Shown here piece after piece: positions 9,342 through 18,453 of a stretch of 64,000 nucleotides of DNA. A program made the position numbers and the translations under genes. Under the pieces are notes generated by a model. It did not search any database and was not told the DNA's origin. It saw only the letters and a list, made by a program, of their open reading frames with translations. Source of the DNA: Dyella amyloliquefaciens (GTDB taxonomy: Bacteria; Pseudomonadota; Gammaproteobacteria; Xanthomonadales; Rhodanobacteraceae); assembly GCF_004296575.1 (NCBI RefSeq), contig NZ_SAYT01000006.1:1-64000 (forward strand). Reading direction: 5' to 3'. Numbering within the stretch: the stretch's first letter is position 1; every line of letters starts with the position of its first letter.

Positions 9342-9528
9342 GAACGAAACCGCCGCCACTGTGCGCGTGCGTCTGGTCAAGGGCCTGCGCGGCGTGCAGC
9401 ACCGCCATCGCCTGAGCGTGCAGGCGCTCGGCCTGAGCAAGCTCAACGACGTCCGTGAATTGAAGGACAGCCCGCAGGTGCGTGGCCTGATCAACACGGT
9501 CTATTACCTCGTGCGGGTTGAGGAGTAA
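9334..9528 (+). CDS. rpmD: Ribosomal protein L30
   Basis: 64 residues starting [21 protein letters not shown]. coli L30 has 59. The conserved core [20 protein letters not shown] and [11 protein letters not shown] is present. ATG 9334 lies inside the last codons of rpsE, giving an eight-base overlap and coupled translation. Confidence 0.96.
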   Translation: MAKNETAATVRVRLVKGLRGVQHRHRLSVQALGLSKLNDVRELKDSPQVRGLINTVYYLVRVEE

Positions 9529-9533
9529 TCACC

Positions 9534-9965
9534 ATGCGTCTTAACGACATCAAGCCGGCCGCCGGTTCCCGCAAGACCCGCCTTCGCGTGGGTCGCGGTA
9601 TTGGTTCGGGCCTGGGCAAGACCGCCGGTCGCGGTCACAAGGGTCAGCACGCTCGCGCGGGCGGCACCCACAAGTACGGTTTCGAAGGCGGTCAGATGCC
9701 GCTGCAGCGCCGCCTCCCGAAGGTGGGCTTCCGCTCTCTGAAGAAGAAAGAGAGCCAGGATGTGTTCCTGTATGAGCTGGCTGCTCTCAAGGCTGACGTG
9801 ATCGACGCGATCGTCCTGCACCAGGCCGGTCTCATCGACAGCCACGCCAAGAAGGTCAAGGTCGTCCTCAAGGGCGAGATCGGCCGCGCCGTGAAGCTGT
9901 CGGGCCTGCTGGCTACGGCCGGCGCCAAGGCAGCGATCGAAGCTGCCGGCGGCAGCGTGGAGTAA
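9534..9965 (+). CDS. rplO: Ribosomal protein L15
   Basis: 143 residues (E. coli 144). Gly/Arg-rich N-terminal extension with [20 protein letters not shown], which threads into 23S rRNA, then the globular C-terminal part. It is a late assembly protein. Ends four bases before the GTG of secY. Confidence 0.98.
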   Translation: MRLNDIKPAAGSRKTRLRVGRGIGSGLGKTAGRGHKGQHARAGGTHKYGFEGGQMPLQRRLPKVGFRSLKKKESQDVFLYELAALKADVIDAIVLHQAGLIDSHAKKVKVVLKGEIGRAVKLSGLLATAGAKAAIEAAGGSVE

Positions 9966-9969
9966 TCAC

Positions 9970-11295
9970 GTGGCGTCAGCCCAGGGCACATCGCTCGGAT
10001 CGCTCGGCAAGCTGACGGAACTGCGTCAGCGCATCTTCTTCGTGATTGGTGCGCTGATCGTCTTCCGTCTCGGTTCCTTCATCCCGGTCCCGGGTGTGAA
10101 CCCGGAAGCCATGACGAACCTGATCGAGCAGGGCGGCGGCCTGATGAACATGTTCAACATGTTCTCGGGTGGCTCGCTGGCACGCTTCTCGGTGTTCGCG
10201 CTTGGCGTGGTGCCGTACATCTCCGCATCCATCGTGGTGCAGATGATGGGTTCGGTGATCCCGAGCCTGCAGGCGCTGCGCAAGGAAGGTGAGTCGGGTC
10301 GTCGCAAGATGACCACCTACACGCGCTTCGGCACGGTGGGTCTGGCCGCCTTCCAGGCGTTCGGTATCGCGGTGGCCCTGCAGAAGCAGGTCGCGGCGGG
10401 CGGTGCACCGGTGGTTTATACCCCGGGTGCTGGCTTCATCATGGCGTCGATCGTTGGCCTCACCGCCGGCACGATGTTCCTGATGTGGCTGGGCGAGCAG
10501 ATCACCGAGCGTGGTATCGGCAACGGTATTTCGCTGCTGATCTTCGCCGGTATCGTTGCCGGTCTGCCGGGTGCCGTGGCGCACACGCTGACCATGGCCA
10601 GCAATGGCGAGCTCTCCGTGATCAAGATGATCATGGTGGTCGGCCTGATCCTCGCGGTGACGGCGTTCGTGGTCTTCATGGAGCGCGCCCAGCGGCGCAT
10701 TACCGTGAACTACGCACGGCGTTCGGGCGGGCAGCGGGCTTACATGAACCAGACCTCGCACTTGCCGCTGAAGATCAACATGTCGGGTGTGATCCCGCCG
10801 ATCTTCGCGTCGAGCCTGCTGATGTTCCCGGCGACCGCGGCAACGTGGTTCGGCCAGGGTCACCAGTCGCGCTGGCTGACCGAGCTGACCCAGGCGCTGA
10901 CCCCGGGTGAGCCGCTGTACGACATCGTCTTCGCGGTGCTGGTGATCACCTTCGCCTTCTTCTATACGGCGATCGTGTTCAACTCCCAGGAGACGGCGGA
11001 TAACCTCAAGCGCTCCGGCGCCTTGATCCCGGGTATCCGTCCCGGCCGCTCGACGGCTGATTACATTGATAACGTGATGACCCGTCTGACCGGTGTCGGC
11101 GCCCTTTACCTGGTGCTGGTCTGTCTGGTTCCCTCGTTTATGCAAAAGGCGTGGCACGTCCCGTTCTACTTCGGTGGCACCTCTCTGCTCATCGTCGTGG
11201 TTGTGGTGATGGATTTCACTGCTCAGGTGCAGGCGCACTTGGTCAGTCACCAGTACGAAAGCCTGCTCAAGAAGGCCAACCTCCGCCGCAACTGA
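9970..11295 (+). CDS. secY: Preprotein translocase subunit SecY
   Basis: 441 residues (E. coli 443) with ten predicted membrane segments. It forms the SecYEG channel through the inner membrane. Seen: [13 protein letters not shown] after TM1, the plug region, and the cytosolic loops [14 protein letters not shown] and [12 protein letters not shown] that contact SecA and ribosomes. Starts at GTG 9970. rpmJ, which usually follows secY, is absent; the next gene is rpsM. Confidence 0.97.
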   Translation: MASAQGTSLGSLGKLTELRQRIFFVIGALIVFRLGSFIPVPGVNPEAMTNLIEQGGGLMNMFNMFSGGSLARFSVFALGVVPYISASIVVQMMGSVIPSLQALRKEGESGRRKMTTYTRFGTVGLAAFQAFGIAVALQKQVAAGGAPVVYTPGAGFIMASIVGLTAGTMFLMWLGEQITERGIGNGISLLIFAGIVAGLPGAVAHTLTMASNGELSVIKMIMVVGLILAVTAFVVFMERAQRRITVNYARRSGGQRAYMNQTSHLPLKINMSGVIPPIFASSLLMFPATAATWFGQGHQSRWLTELTQALTPGEPLYDIVFAVLVITFAFFYTAIVFNSQETADNLKRSGALIPGIRPGRSTADYIDNVMTRLTGVGALYLVLVCLVPSFMQKAWHVPFYFGGTSLLIVVVVVMDFTAQVQAHLVSHQYESLLKKANLRRN

Positions 11296-11337
11296 TGGCT
11301 GCTGGGGTGGTGGGAAGTTGGTCTGGATTGGAGGGCG

Positions 11338-11407
11338 GCGGCACCCCTGGTGCCGCAGGGCTTTCCTGTTGGGTTATTTACGGTTAGAATTGCGCGTTTA
11401 CCGCGCA
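11338..11407 (+). promoter_or_regulatory. Hairpins and possible promoter between secY and rpsM
   Basis: GCGGCACC and GGTGCCGC form an 8-bp stem around CCT (11338-11356). TAGAAT at 11385-11390 could be a -10 for the alpha operon, with only a weak -35 (TTTCCT, 17-base spacer). TGCGCG/CGCGCA (11391-11407) is a 6-bp hairpin that would lie at the transcript start. The promoter call is weak. Confidence 0.35.
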
Positions 11408-11432
11408 CGAAACGCATCGGAGAAAGTACATC

Positions 11433-11789
11433 ATGGCGCGCATCGCGGGTGTCAATTTGCCGGTCCAGAAGCATGTCTGGGTCGGCCTGCAGAGCATTTA
11501 CGGGATCGGCCGCAGCCGGGCCAAGAAGGTCTGCGCGGACGCAGGCGTGGTTCCCACCACGCAGATCAAGTCCCTGAGTGAAGGTGAAGTGGAAAAGCTT
11601 CGCCACGAAATCGGCAAGTACGTCGTCGAAGGCGATCTTCGCCGTGAGGTCGGTATTGCCATCAAGCGTCTGATGGATCTGGGTTGCTACCGCGGCCTGC
11701 GTCACCGCCGTGGCCTGCCGGTGCGCGGCCAGCGCACGCGTACCAACGCACGCACCCGCAAGGGTCCGCGTCGCGCCATCAAGAAGTAA
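11433..11789 (+). CDS. rpsM: Ribosomal protein S13
   Basis: 118 residues, starting [20 protein letters not shown]. Helix-two-turns-helix fold, with the tail [17 protein letters not shown] reaching the P-site tRNA. Partner of S19 and L5. GGAGAAAG precedes ATG 11433. First gene of the alpha operon. Confidence 0.98.
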   Translation: MARIAGVNLPVQKHVWVGLQSIYGIGRSRAKKVCADAGVVPTTQIKSLSEGEVEKLRHEIGKYVVEGDLRREVGIAIKRLMDLGCYRGLRHRRGLPVRGQRTRTNARTRKGPRRAIKK

Positions 11790-11801
11790 CGGATTCCGAA
11801 C

Positions 11802-12188
11802 ATGGCTAAGCCTGTCAAGACCAAGAAGAAGATCAAGCGCGTTGTCACGGATGCCGTGGCCCACGTGCAAGCCTCCTTCAACAACACGATCGTCACGATC
11901 ACCGATCGCCAGGGCAACGCCCTGTCGTGGGCGACTGCCGGCGGCGCGGGTTTCCGCGGCTCGCGCAAGTCGACCCCGTTCGCTGCCCAGGTGGCTGCCG
12001 AGAAGGCCGGCCGTGCGGCTGGCGACTACGGCGTGAAGACGGTGGAAGTGCGCATCAAGGGCCCGGGCCCGGGTCGCGAGTCGGCGGTTCGTTCGCTGAA
12101 CGCTCTCGGCTACAAGGTTCTGAACATCATTGACGTCACGCCGATTCCGCACAACGGCTGCCGTCCCCCCAAGAAGCGTCGAGTCTAA
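11802..12188 (+). CDS. rpsK: Ribosomal protein S11
   Basis: 128 residues. [20 protein letters not shown] and [19 protein letters not shown] are the family blocks, and the RPPKKRRV end is conserved. It lies on the 30S platform near the mRNA exit. Twelve bases separate it from rpsM. Confidence 0.98.
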   Translation: MAKPVKTKKKIKRVVTDAVAHVQASFNNTIVTITDRQGNALSWATAGGAGFRGSRKSTPFAAQVAAEKAGRAAGDYGVKTVEVRIKGPGPGRESAVRSLNALGYKVLNIIDVTPIPHNGCRPPKKRRV

Positions 12189-12199
12189 GGAGCATACCC

Positions 12200-12826
12200 A
12201 TGGCACGTTATCGTGGAGCTACCTGCAAGCTCGCCCGCCGCGAGGGTGCAGATCTCAGTCTGAAGAGCCCCGCTCGCGCTATCGATTCGAAGTGCAAGCT
12301 GGAAAACAAGCCCGGTCAGCATGGCGCCAACAAGCGCGCCCGTCTGTCGGACTACGCGCTGCAGCTGCGTGAAAAGCAGAAGGTCAAGCGTATCTATGGC
12401 GTTCTCGAGCGCCAGTTCAGCAACTACTACTCGAAGGCGTCGACCCTCAAGGGCAACACCGGCGAGAACCTGCTGCGCCTGCTCGAAAGCCGTCTGGACA
12501 ACGTCGTCTATCGCATGGGCTTCGCGGTCACCCGCGCCCAGGCTCGTCAGCTGGTCAGCCACAAGGCTGTGCTGGTCAACGGCAAGAAGGTGAACATCCC
12601 GTCGTACCAGGTTCGTGCCGGTGACGTGGTGGCCCTGACCGAGCGCGCCCGCACCCAGCTGCGCGTGCAGGAAGCGGCGACCGTGTTCGACACCATGGAC
12701 CTGCGTCCGCAGTGGGTCGAAGTCGACGCCAAGAAGTTCGAAGGTACGTTCAAGGCGATGCCGGACCGCGGCGACCTGCCGACCGACATCAACGAGAGCC
12801 TGATCGTCGAGCTCTATTCGAAGTAA
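12200..12826 (+). CDS. rpsD: Ribosomal protein S4
   Basis: 208 residues (E. coli 206). [19 protein letters not shown] start, then the S4 RNA-binding domain around residues 95-155. A primary 16S binder; in E. coli also the repressor of the alpha operon through a pseudoknot at rpsM. The UTR of rpsM is short here and no such pseudoknot was clear by eye. AAGGAG precedes ATG 12200. Confidence 0.98.
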   Translation: MARYRGATCKLARREGADLSLKSPARAIDSKCKLENKPGQHGANKRARLSDYALQLREKQKVKRIYGVLERQFSNYYSKASTLKGNTGENLLRLLESRLDNVVYRMGFAVTRAQARQLVSHKAVLVNGKKVNIPSYQVRAGDVVALTERARTQLRVQEAATVFDTMDLRPQWVEVDAKKFEGTFKAMPDRGDLPTDINESLIVELYSK

Positions 12827-12842
12827 TCAACCGGAGCCCTGC

Positions 12843-13841
12843 ATGGCAGTTTCGTCAACTAGCGTGCTGCGGCCTCGCGGCCTCAGCGTCGAGCAGCTTG
12901 GACCCAACCGCGCGAAGGTGGTGGTCGAGCCGCTCGAGCGTGGTTTCGGCCACACCCTGGGCAACGCGCTGCGTCGCGTGCTGCTCTCCTCGATCCCTGG
13001 CTCTGCCATCGTCGAGGTTGAAATTGATGGCGTGCTGCACGAATACACCACCCTTGAGGGCCTGCAGGAGGACGTGATCGAAGTCCTGCTGAACCTCAAG
13101 GACGTGGCGATTCGCCAGCACACGGGTGACGAAGTCACCCTGACCCTGTCCAAGAAGGGCAAGGGCGTGGTCACCGCCGGCGATATCGCCGTCGATCACT
13201 CGGTGGAAATCATCAACCCCGAGCATGTGATCTGCCACCTGACCAAGGACATCGCTCTCAACATGCGCCTGAAGGTGCGTCGCGGCGTCGGCTACCAGCC
13301 GGCCAGCGCGCGCCAGCATCCGGATGATGAAGCTCGTCCGATCGGTCGCCTGCAGCTCGACGCGTCGTTTGCGCCGGTCCTGCGCGTGGCCTACGAGGTG
13401 GACGCTGCCCGTGTGGAACAGCGTACCAACCTCGACAAGCTCGTGTTGGACATCGAGACCAACGGCACCATCGGTGCGGAAGACGCGGTTCGCAAGGCCG
13501 CCGAGATCCTCAACGACCAGCTGTCGGTGTTCGGTGACTTCTCGCGTCGCGAGAGCGCCACGGACAAGGCGGAGAAGGGCGGTTTCGATCCGCTGCTGCT
13601 CCGTCCGATCGACGACCTGGAGCTCACCGTGCGTTCGGCTAACTGCCTGAAGGCCGAGAGCATCTACTACATCGGCGACCTCGTGCAGAAGACGGAAGTC
13701 GAACTGCTCAAGACGCCGAACCTCGGCAAGAAGTCCCTGACTGAAATCAAGGACGTGCTGGGTGGTCGTGGTCTGGCCCTGGGCATGAAGCTTGAAAACT
13801 GGCCGCCGCCGGGCTTGTCGCACGGTATGCAGCTGGGCTGA
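12843..13841 (+). CDS. rpoA: RNA polymerase alpha subunit
   Basis: 332 residues (E. coli 329). N-terminal dimerisation and assembly domain with [20 protein letters not shown]; linker near residue 240; C-terminal domain with [12 protein letters not shown], which carries the Arg that contacts UP elements, and [17 protein letters not shown] precedes ATG 12843. An unusually long 302-base spacer separates it from rplQ. Confidence 0.98.
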   Translation: MAVSSTSVLRPRGLSVEQLGPNRAKVVVEPLERGFGHTLGNALRRVLLSSIPGSAIVEVEIDGVLHEYTTLEGLQEDVIEVLLNLKDVAIRQHTGDEVTLTLSKKGKGVVTAGDIAVDHSVEIINPEHVICHLTKDIALNMRLKVRRGVGYQPASARQHPDDEARPIGRLQLDASFAPVLRVAYEVDAARVEQRTNLDKLVLDIETNGTIGAEDAVRKAAEILNDQLSVFGDFSRRESATDKAEKGGFDPLLLRPIDDLELTVRSANCLKAESIYYIGDLVQKTEVELLKTPNLGKKSLTEIKDVLGGRGLALGMKLENWPPPGLSHGMQLG

Positions 13842-14143
13842 TGTTTGAAGGCGACCGTTCGCGGTCGTCGGTAGTATCGGCAAACTGGCGAGCGCACTCC
13901 GGTGCGCTCGCCAGCTGCCAAAAGCGGCTCGCAAAGTCGCGTGATGTTCGGGCAACCGTCTTGGTTGTCTGGTTTTGGCAGTCTGACGAGTGTTTATTCC
14001 TCGGATTTTGCAGACGCCCCAACGGCACTTAGCCGTCTTGCTCAACAAGAGCCCGTTTCATGAAGGGCTTCATCAGCGGGTAACCGCGGGAAGTCGGACA
14101 TAACCGCCGACTTTTCATAACAACAGACATAGAGAGTATTGCC
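13842..14143 (+). promoter_or_regulatory. Structured 302-base spacer between rpoA and rplQ
   Basis: No gene seen. Strongest element: a perfect 13-bp stem, 13885-13897 with 13902-13914, loop TCCG (arms begin CTGGCGAGCG and end CGCTCGCCAG). Others: a UUCG-capped stem at 13852-13867, CAACC/GGTTG at 13954-13968, and AAGTCGG/CCGACTT at 14091-14113. None is followed by a real T-run. No convincing promoter for rplQ was found. Confidence 0.6.
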
Positions 14144-14521
14144 ATGCGCCACCAGAAATCCGGTCGCAAGCTCAACCGCACGAGCAGCCACCGCGAAGCC
14201 ATGTTCAAGAACATGGCTGCGTCGCTGATCAAGCACGAGCTTATCCGTACCACCCTTCCCAAGGCGAAGGAACTCCGTCGCGTTGCCGAGCCGCTCATCA
14301 CGCTCGCCAAGACCGATGGCGTTGCCAATCGTCGTCTCGCTTTCGCACGTCTGCGCGACAAGGAAGCTGTGGGCAAGCTGTTCATCGAGCTGGGTCCCCG
14401 TTACCGCGAGCGTCCCGGCGGTTACCTGCGCATCCTCAAGGCTGGCTTCCGCGCGGGCGACAATGCCCCGATGGCGTACGTCGAGCTGGTGGATCGCCCG
14501 CGTACCGAAGCCGCCGAGTAA
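14144..14521 (+). CDS. rplQ: Ribosomal protein L17
   Basis: 125 residues (E. coli 127), starting [29 protein letters not shown] sequence typical of L17, with [18 protein letters not shown]. It sits near the tunnel exit. AGAGAG precedes ATG 14144. Last gene of the cluster, followed by an intrinsic terminator. Confidence 0.98.
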   Translation: MRHQKSGRKLNRTSSHREAMFKNMAASLIKHELIRTTLPKAKELRRVAEPLITLAKTDGVANRRLAFARLRDKEAVGKLFIELGPRYRERPGGYLRILKAGFRAGDNAPMAYVELVDRPRTEAAE

Positions 14522-14545
14522 TCGGTAGCTGCAAGTGTTTCGCAG

Positions 14546-14576
14546 AACCCGGCAGGGCAACCTGCCGGGTTTTTGC
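14546..14576 (+). terminator. Rho-independent terminator ending the ribosomal cluster
   Basis: AACCCGGCAGG, loop GCAA, CCTGCCGGGTTTTT: an 11-bp stem with a T-run, 24 bases after the rplQ stop. Confidence 0.96.
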
Positions 14577-14679
14577 GTTTATGCCCCGGCTGCAGGGGGG
14601 AGGGATGTGATCAGGCGGGGCTGACAGTGACCGGGCGAGCGGGTAATGTCCCGCTTTCGCACCGCAGCATGCCCGAGCC

Positions 14680-15180
14680 ATGAACCCTCTTCGCTGGTCG
14701 TATCGCACCACCTATCTCACTGGTTTCCTGATCTGTGTGGCCCTGCTGGCCTACGCGCTGTACGCCGAGCATGTGCTTGGCATGATTCCGTGCCCGCTCT
14801 GCATCTTCCAGCGCATTGCCTTCATGGTGATGGGCGTGTTTTTCCTGCTTGGCGGCGTGCACGCGCCGCGCGGCGGAGTACGCTGGGTGTATACCGGCGG
14901 CGTCCTGGTGGGCGCGCTCGGTGGCATCGCCACGGCGGCGCGGCACCTGTGGTTGCAGACGCTACCGGCGGATCAGATTCCGGCCTGCGGACCGAACCTT
15001 GGCTACATGGTGGACACGTTTCCGTTCGCCAAGGTGCTGAAGATGGTGTTCACTGGTTCGGGCGAGTGCGCCAAGATCGAGCCGGTGTTCGGCCTGCCGA
15101 TGCCGGCATGGACGCTGCTCTGGTTTCTGTTGCTCGCCTTCATGGCGCTGTACGCCGCAGCGCGCAGGCGCGCTCGATAG
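14680..15180 (+). CDS. dsbB: Disulfide bond formation protein DsbB
   Basis: 166 residues with four membrane segments. It reoxidises periplasmic DsbA and passes electrons to quinone. Both redox pairs are present: Cys38-Pro-Leu-Cys41 at the end of TM1 and Cys103/Cys130 in the second periplasmic loop, close to the E. coli numbering (41/44, 104/130). The aroF-type gene follows after three bases and may be co-transcribed; no functional link is obvious. Confidence 0.93.
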   Translation: MNPLRWSYRTTYLTGFLICVALLAYALYAEHVLGMIPCPLCIFQRIAFMVMGVFFLLGGVHAPRGGVRWVYTGGVLVGALGGIATAARHLWLQTLPADQIPACGPNLGYMVDTFPFAKVLKMVFTGSGECAKIEPVFGLPMPAWTLLWFLLLAFMALYAAARRRAR

Positions 15181-15183
15181 GCC

Positions 15184-16575
15184 ATGCTCATGACCAACGC
15201 CATACCCCTGACACAAGCGACGACGGACGCTTCCGCTGGCTGGACACCCGCCAGCTGGAAGCAACGCGAAGCGCTGCAGCAGCCGTTGTATGAAGACGCG
15301 GCGGAACTTGATCGAGCCATTGGCCAACTGGCCGCGCTTCCCCCGCTGGTAACTTCGTGGGAAGTGCTGGCGTTGAAGCAGGCCTTGGCCGAAGCCCAGG
15401 AGGGTCAGCGCTTCCTGTTGCAGGGCGGTGATTGCGCGGAGAGTTTTGCCGACTGCAGCAGCCCGATCATCTCCAATCGGCTGAAAGTGCTACTGCAGAT
15501 GAGCCTGGTGCTGGTGCACGGACTGCAGAAGCCGGTCCTGCGCGTCGGGCGATTCGCCGGCCAGTACGCCAAGCCGCGCTCCACCGACACCGAAACGCGC
15601 GACGGGGTGACCTTGCCGAGTTTTCGCGGTGACCTGGTCAACAGCCCTGAGTTCACCCCGCAGGCGCGCCGCGCTGACCCGCAGCGCCTGATCCAGGCGC
15701 ATGCCCATTCCGCGCTTACGATGAATTTTGTGCGCGCGCTGATTGATGGTGGTTTCGCCGATCTGCACCATCCCGAGTACTGGGACCTTGCCTGGGTGGA
15801 ACACTCGCCGTTGGCCGCCGAGTACCGCCGCATGGTCACGGCCATCGGTGACTCCCTGCGCTTCATGGAGACGCTCGCGGGTCCCATCGCCGGTTTTTCG
15901 AAGGTGGATTTCTTCACCTCGCACGAAGCACTGCTGTTGCACTACGAAGAGGCGGTGACGCGCCAGGTGCCGCGCCATCACGGCTGGTTCAACCTGTCCA
16001 CGCATTTCCCCTGGATCGGCATGCGTACCGCAGCGCTGGATGGTGCCCACGTGGAGTATTTCCGAGGCATTCGCAATCCGATCGCCGTGAAGGTGGGTCC
16101 CTCGGTCACACCGGACCAGTTGCTGCCGCTGATCGAAGCCCTGAACCCGGACGACGAACCCGGACGCCTCACCCTGATCCATCGCATGGGCAACGGGCCG
16201 ATCGGCCGTGCACTGCCGCCGCTGCTCGACGCCGTGAAGCGGGAGGGGCGCCGCGTGCTGTGGGTGGCCGATCCCATGCACGGCAACACGGAAACCACCT
16301 CCAACGGCTACAAGACGCGTCGCTTCGACAACATCCGCGGCGAGCTGGACCAGGCGTTCGACATCCACGCCGCGGCAGGTACGCGCCTGGGCGGGGTACA
16401 TCTCGAGCTGACCGGCGAGGACGTGACCGAATGCATGGGCGGAGCCCGTGACCTCAGCGAGGCCGATCTGGACAGGGCCTACAAGTCGATGGTCGACCCC
16501 CGACTCAACTACGAGCAGTCGCTGGAGCTGGCCATGCTGATCGTGCGCAAGTCGGTAGGTACCCCGAAGGCCTGA
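15184..16575 (+). CDS. 3-deoxy-7-phosphoheptulonate (DAHP) synthase, class II
   Basis: 463 residues. Condenses phosphoenolpyruvate and erythrose 4-phosphate, the first step of the shikimate pathway. It is the plant/Mycobacterium-type enzyme, not the short AroFGH type: LLQGGDCAES (residues 78-87) with the metal-ligand Cys84, GRFAGQYAKPRS, the HHGWFNLSTHFPWIG stretch, LIHRMGNG and WVADPMHGNT. Start could be ATG 15184 or 15190; no clear ribosome site. A terminator follows. Confidence 0.93.
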   Translation: MLMTNAIPLTQATTDASAGWTPASWKQREALQQPLYEDAAELDRAIGQLAALPPLVTSWEVLALKQALAEAQEGQRFLLQGGDCAESFADCSSPIISNRLKVLLQMSLVLVHGLQKPVLRVGRFAGQYAKPRSTDTETRDGVTLPSFRGDLVNSPEFTPQARRADPQRLIQAHAHSALTMNFVRALIDGGFADLHHPEYWDLAWVEHSPLAAEYRRMVTAIGDSLRFMETLAGPIAGFSKVDFFTSHEALLLHYEEAVTRQVPRHHGWFNLSTHFPWIGMRTAALDGAHVEYFRGIRNPIAVKVGPSVTPDQLLPLIEALNPDDEPGRLTLIHRMGNGPIGRALPPLLDAVKREGRRVLWVADPMHGNTETTSNGYKTRRFDNIRGELDQAFDIHAAAGTRLGGVHLELTGEDVTECMGGARDLSEADLDRAYKSMVDPRLNYEQSLELAMLIVRKSVGTPKA

Positions 16576-16599
16576 GCACCCGTGCCGTCGTGGTTCCCC

Positions 16600-16627
16600 A
16601 AAGCCCGGCTTCAGCCGGGCTTTTCTT
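16600..16627 (+). terminator. Rho-independent terminator after DAHP synthase
   Basis: AAAGCCCGGC, loop TTCA, GCCGGGCTTTTCTTT: a 10-bp stem plus T-rich tail. Confidence 0.93.
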
Positions 16628-16779
16628 TGCCGAAACCGGTTGGGAAAAGGGAGACTTTTCCGAAAACTGAGTCTGTGATGAATATGTGATGAAAATTCCT
16701 GCGAGAATGGCGAAGGCGCAGGCAAATCCGGCAATCGGAGTCGCGCCTACCAAACAGGGGTTGGGTTTCAGCAGTGAAG

Positions 16780-18453
16780 ATGTCTGGCAAGGGTATTGAA
16801 CGCGTCTGGGGACGCTTCATGGCGCGTAGGGGAATCCAGCATGGGTTGGTGGCGGGCATCTATGGAGCCTGCTACGAGCTGGTCCGCGAAATCTCGGTAG
16901 CGAACTGGAATCTCTCCACGGGGCTGCGGGTGCTGTGCCTGTTGCTGGTGCCATATCGTTTCTGGCCAGCGATGATGATTGGCGAGGCGATTCCGCTGGC
17001 CTATCAGGGCTGGTTGCACCACGGTGAGTTCGGCTGGCCCTGGGCGGTCGTGATTGCCATTCCCCCCTTGTTGATGGTCGCTCCCGTCGTGGAGCTGGCC
17101 CGGCGCCAGCTGCCCTTGTTCCGTGGCGGGGAGCCTGACGTCACGGCGATGTTGGCCTATGTTCTGATCGGCGGCTCGGTCAACGCGTTGGCCAATACGT
17201 GGGGGCTGTCGACGGTGCACATGCCGCCAGGCGAGGCGCCGCTGGTCATCACGATGCATATCGTGCTGACCTATTTCCTGGGTAGTTACCTTGGAGCGCT
17301 GACCTTGGTGCCTGCGGTCCTGGCGTTCTGGCGGCCCGGAACCGGCTGGTCACGCTTCGCCACGGATACCGCGTTGCTTCGCGATAGCGTCGTCGGCGTG
17401 GTCCCGCCCCTGTTGCTCATGATGTGGGTTATCACCCACAGCAAGAATGATGAATTGGTCGAGATTGCCCGCATGGCGGCTTTCCTGCCTGCGGCCTGGA
17501 TGACCTTGCGCCATGGCTGGCGGGGGGCGGCTATTGCCGGCATGTTGGCCAGCTTCGCGGTCGAGTTCTCGGTCGCCGTCACGGTCAGCCGCGACCCGGC
17601 CGTGATCCAGGCGCAGGCCTTGGTGGCCTTTGCCGTGTCCAGCCTGCTCATGCTGGGTGGCCGACTGCCGCTCGCGGTGAAAGGGGCTCGCGCCGATGCG
17701 CGTGGTGCCGCTGACTCACTGCGTGGCTTCCAGCTTGCCCAGCAGGGCCTCTATCAGGAAGAGCAGCGTCTTCGTCATGTGGCCGATTCGCTGGACCGGC
17801 TGGGCGCGTCCATGCTCGCGGGCCAGAAGCGCATGATGGAGCGACTGGGGCCGGTGCTCCCTTCGAACATGGGGCACTCCTACGCGAAGCATCTGGATCT
17901 GACGCAGCGCGAAATGGAGCGCCTGGCCAATGCGCTGCATCCGCGCTCCTGGCGTGAACGGGGGTTGGCCGCGACCTTCGAGGACGGTCCTCTGGCCCAG
18001 GCGGCGGCCATGGTCGGGGCCGAATATCGCTGCGAGTTTTCGGGCGCGGGCCTGAGCCAGCTGGCGCCCGACGTGCACATGATGCTCTACCGGCAGGCCT
18101 GCGAAGTGCTGGTGTACCTGCTTGCGCGCGAGCCGGTCAGGCGCATTCGACTGCAGATCCGTGGCGGCCGCACGCATGGGCGCCGCTGGGTGGTGTTGCG
18201 GGTAAGCGCCGCGCGGGCCGTCAGCTCGCAGCGGGGCCGACCTGCACCCGAGTGGCGCCAGTTGGTATCCCTGTTGGGTACCAACGGGCAGGGTATGGCG
18301 ACGGTGCGCGAGCGTGCGCTGATCTATGGCGGCCTGGTGCACGAGCACGAGGACGAGGATCGACTCGGCGTCACGCTCTTGCTGCACGACGCCTTGCGAA
18401 TTGGCGCATCCGCCGAAACCAGCCTGTTGTACGCCCGGCCGGCGTCGGCCTAA
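16780..18453 (+). CDS. MASE1-type membrane sensor with degenerate histidine-kinase region
   Basis: 557 residues from ATG 16780 (a GTG at 16774 is possible). Residues about 15-300 are eight or nine hydrophobic segments resembling the MASE1 sensor domain. Residues about 310-545 recall a NarX/UhpB-type kinase: a helical section with LHPRSWRERGL, a helix LAPDVHMMLYRQACEVLVYLL where kinases have their N box, and a glycine-rich end NGQGMATVRERALIYGG. I see no phosphorylatable His in a kinase H-box context and no N-box Asn, so catalysis is doubtful. It is monocistronic and overlaps the convergent amidase by four bases. Confidence 0.7.
   Translation: MSGKGIERVWGRFMARRGIQHGLVAGIYGACYELVREISVANWNLSTGLRVLCLLLVPYRFWPAMMIGEAIPLAYQGWLHHGEFGWPWAVVIAIPPLLMVAPVVELARRQLPLFRGGEPDVTAMLAYVLIGGSVNALANTWGLSTVHMPPGEAPLVITMHIVLTYFLGSYLGALTLVPAVLAFWRPGTGWSRFATDTALLRDSVVGVVPPLLLMMWVITHSKNDELVEIARMAAFLPAAWMTLRHGWRGAAIAGMLASFAVEFSVAVTVSRDPAVIQAQALVAFAVSSLLMLGGRLPLAVKGARADARGAADSLRGFQLAQQGLYQEEQRLRHVADSLDRLGASMLAGQKRMMERLGPVLPSNMGHSYAKHLDLTQREMERLANALHPRSWRERGLAATFEDGPLAQAAAMVGAEYRCEFSGAGLSQLAPDVHMMLYRQACEVLVYLLAREPVRRIRLQIRGGRTHGRRWVVLRVSAARAVSSQRGRPAPEWRQLVSLLGTNGQGMATVRERALIYGGLVHEHEDEDRLGVTLLLHDALRIGASAETSLLYARPASA

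Noticed and set aside
13960-14010. Promoter for rplQ in the rpoA-rplQ spacer
   Set aside because: TTGG-type -35 candidates exist, but no -10 lies at 16-18 bases.
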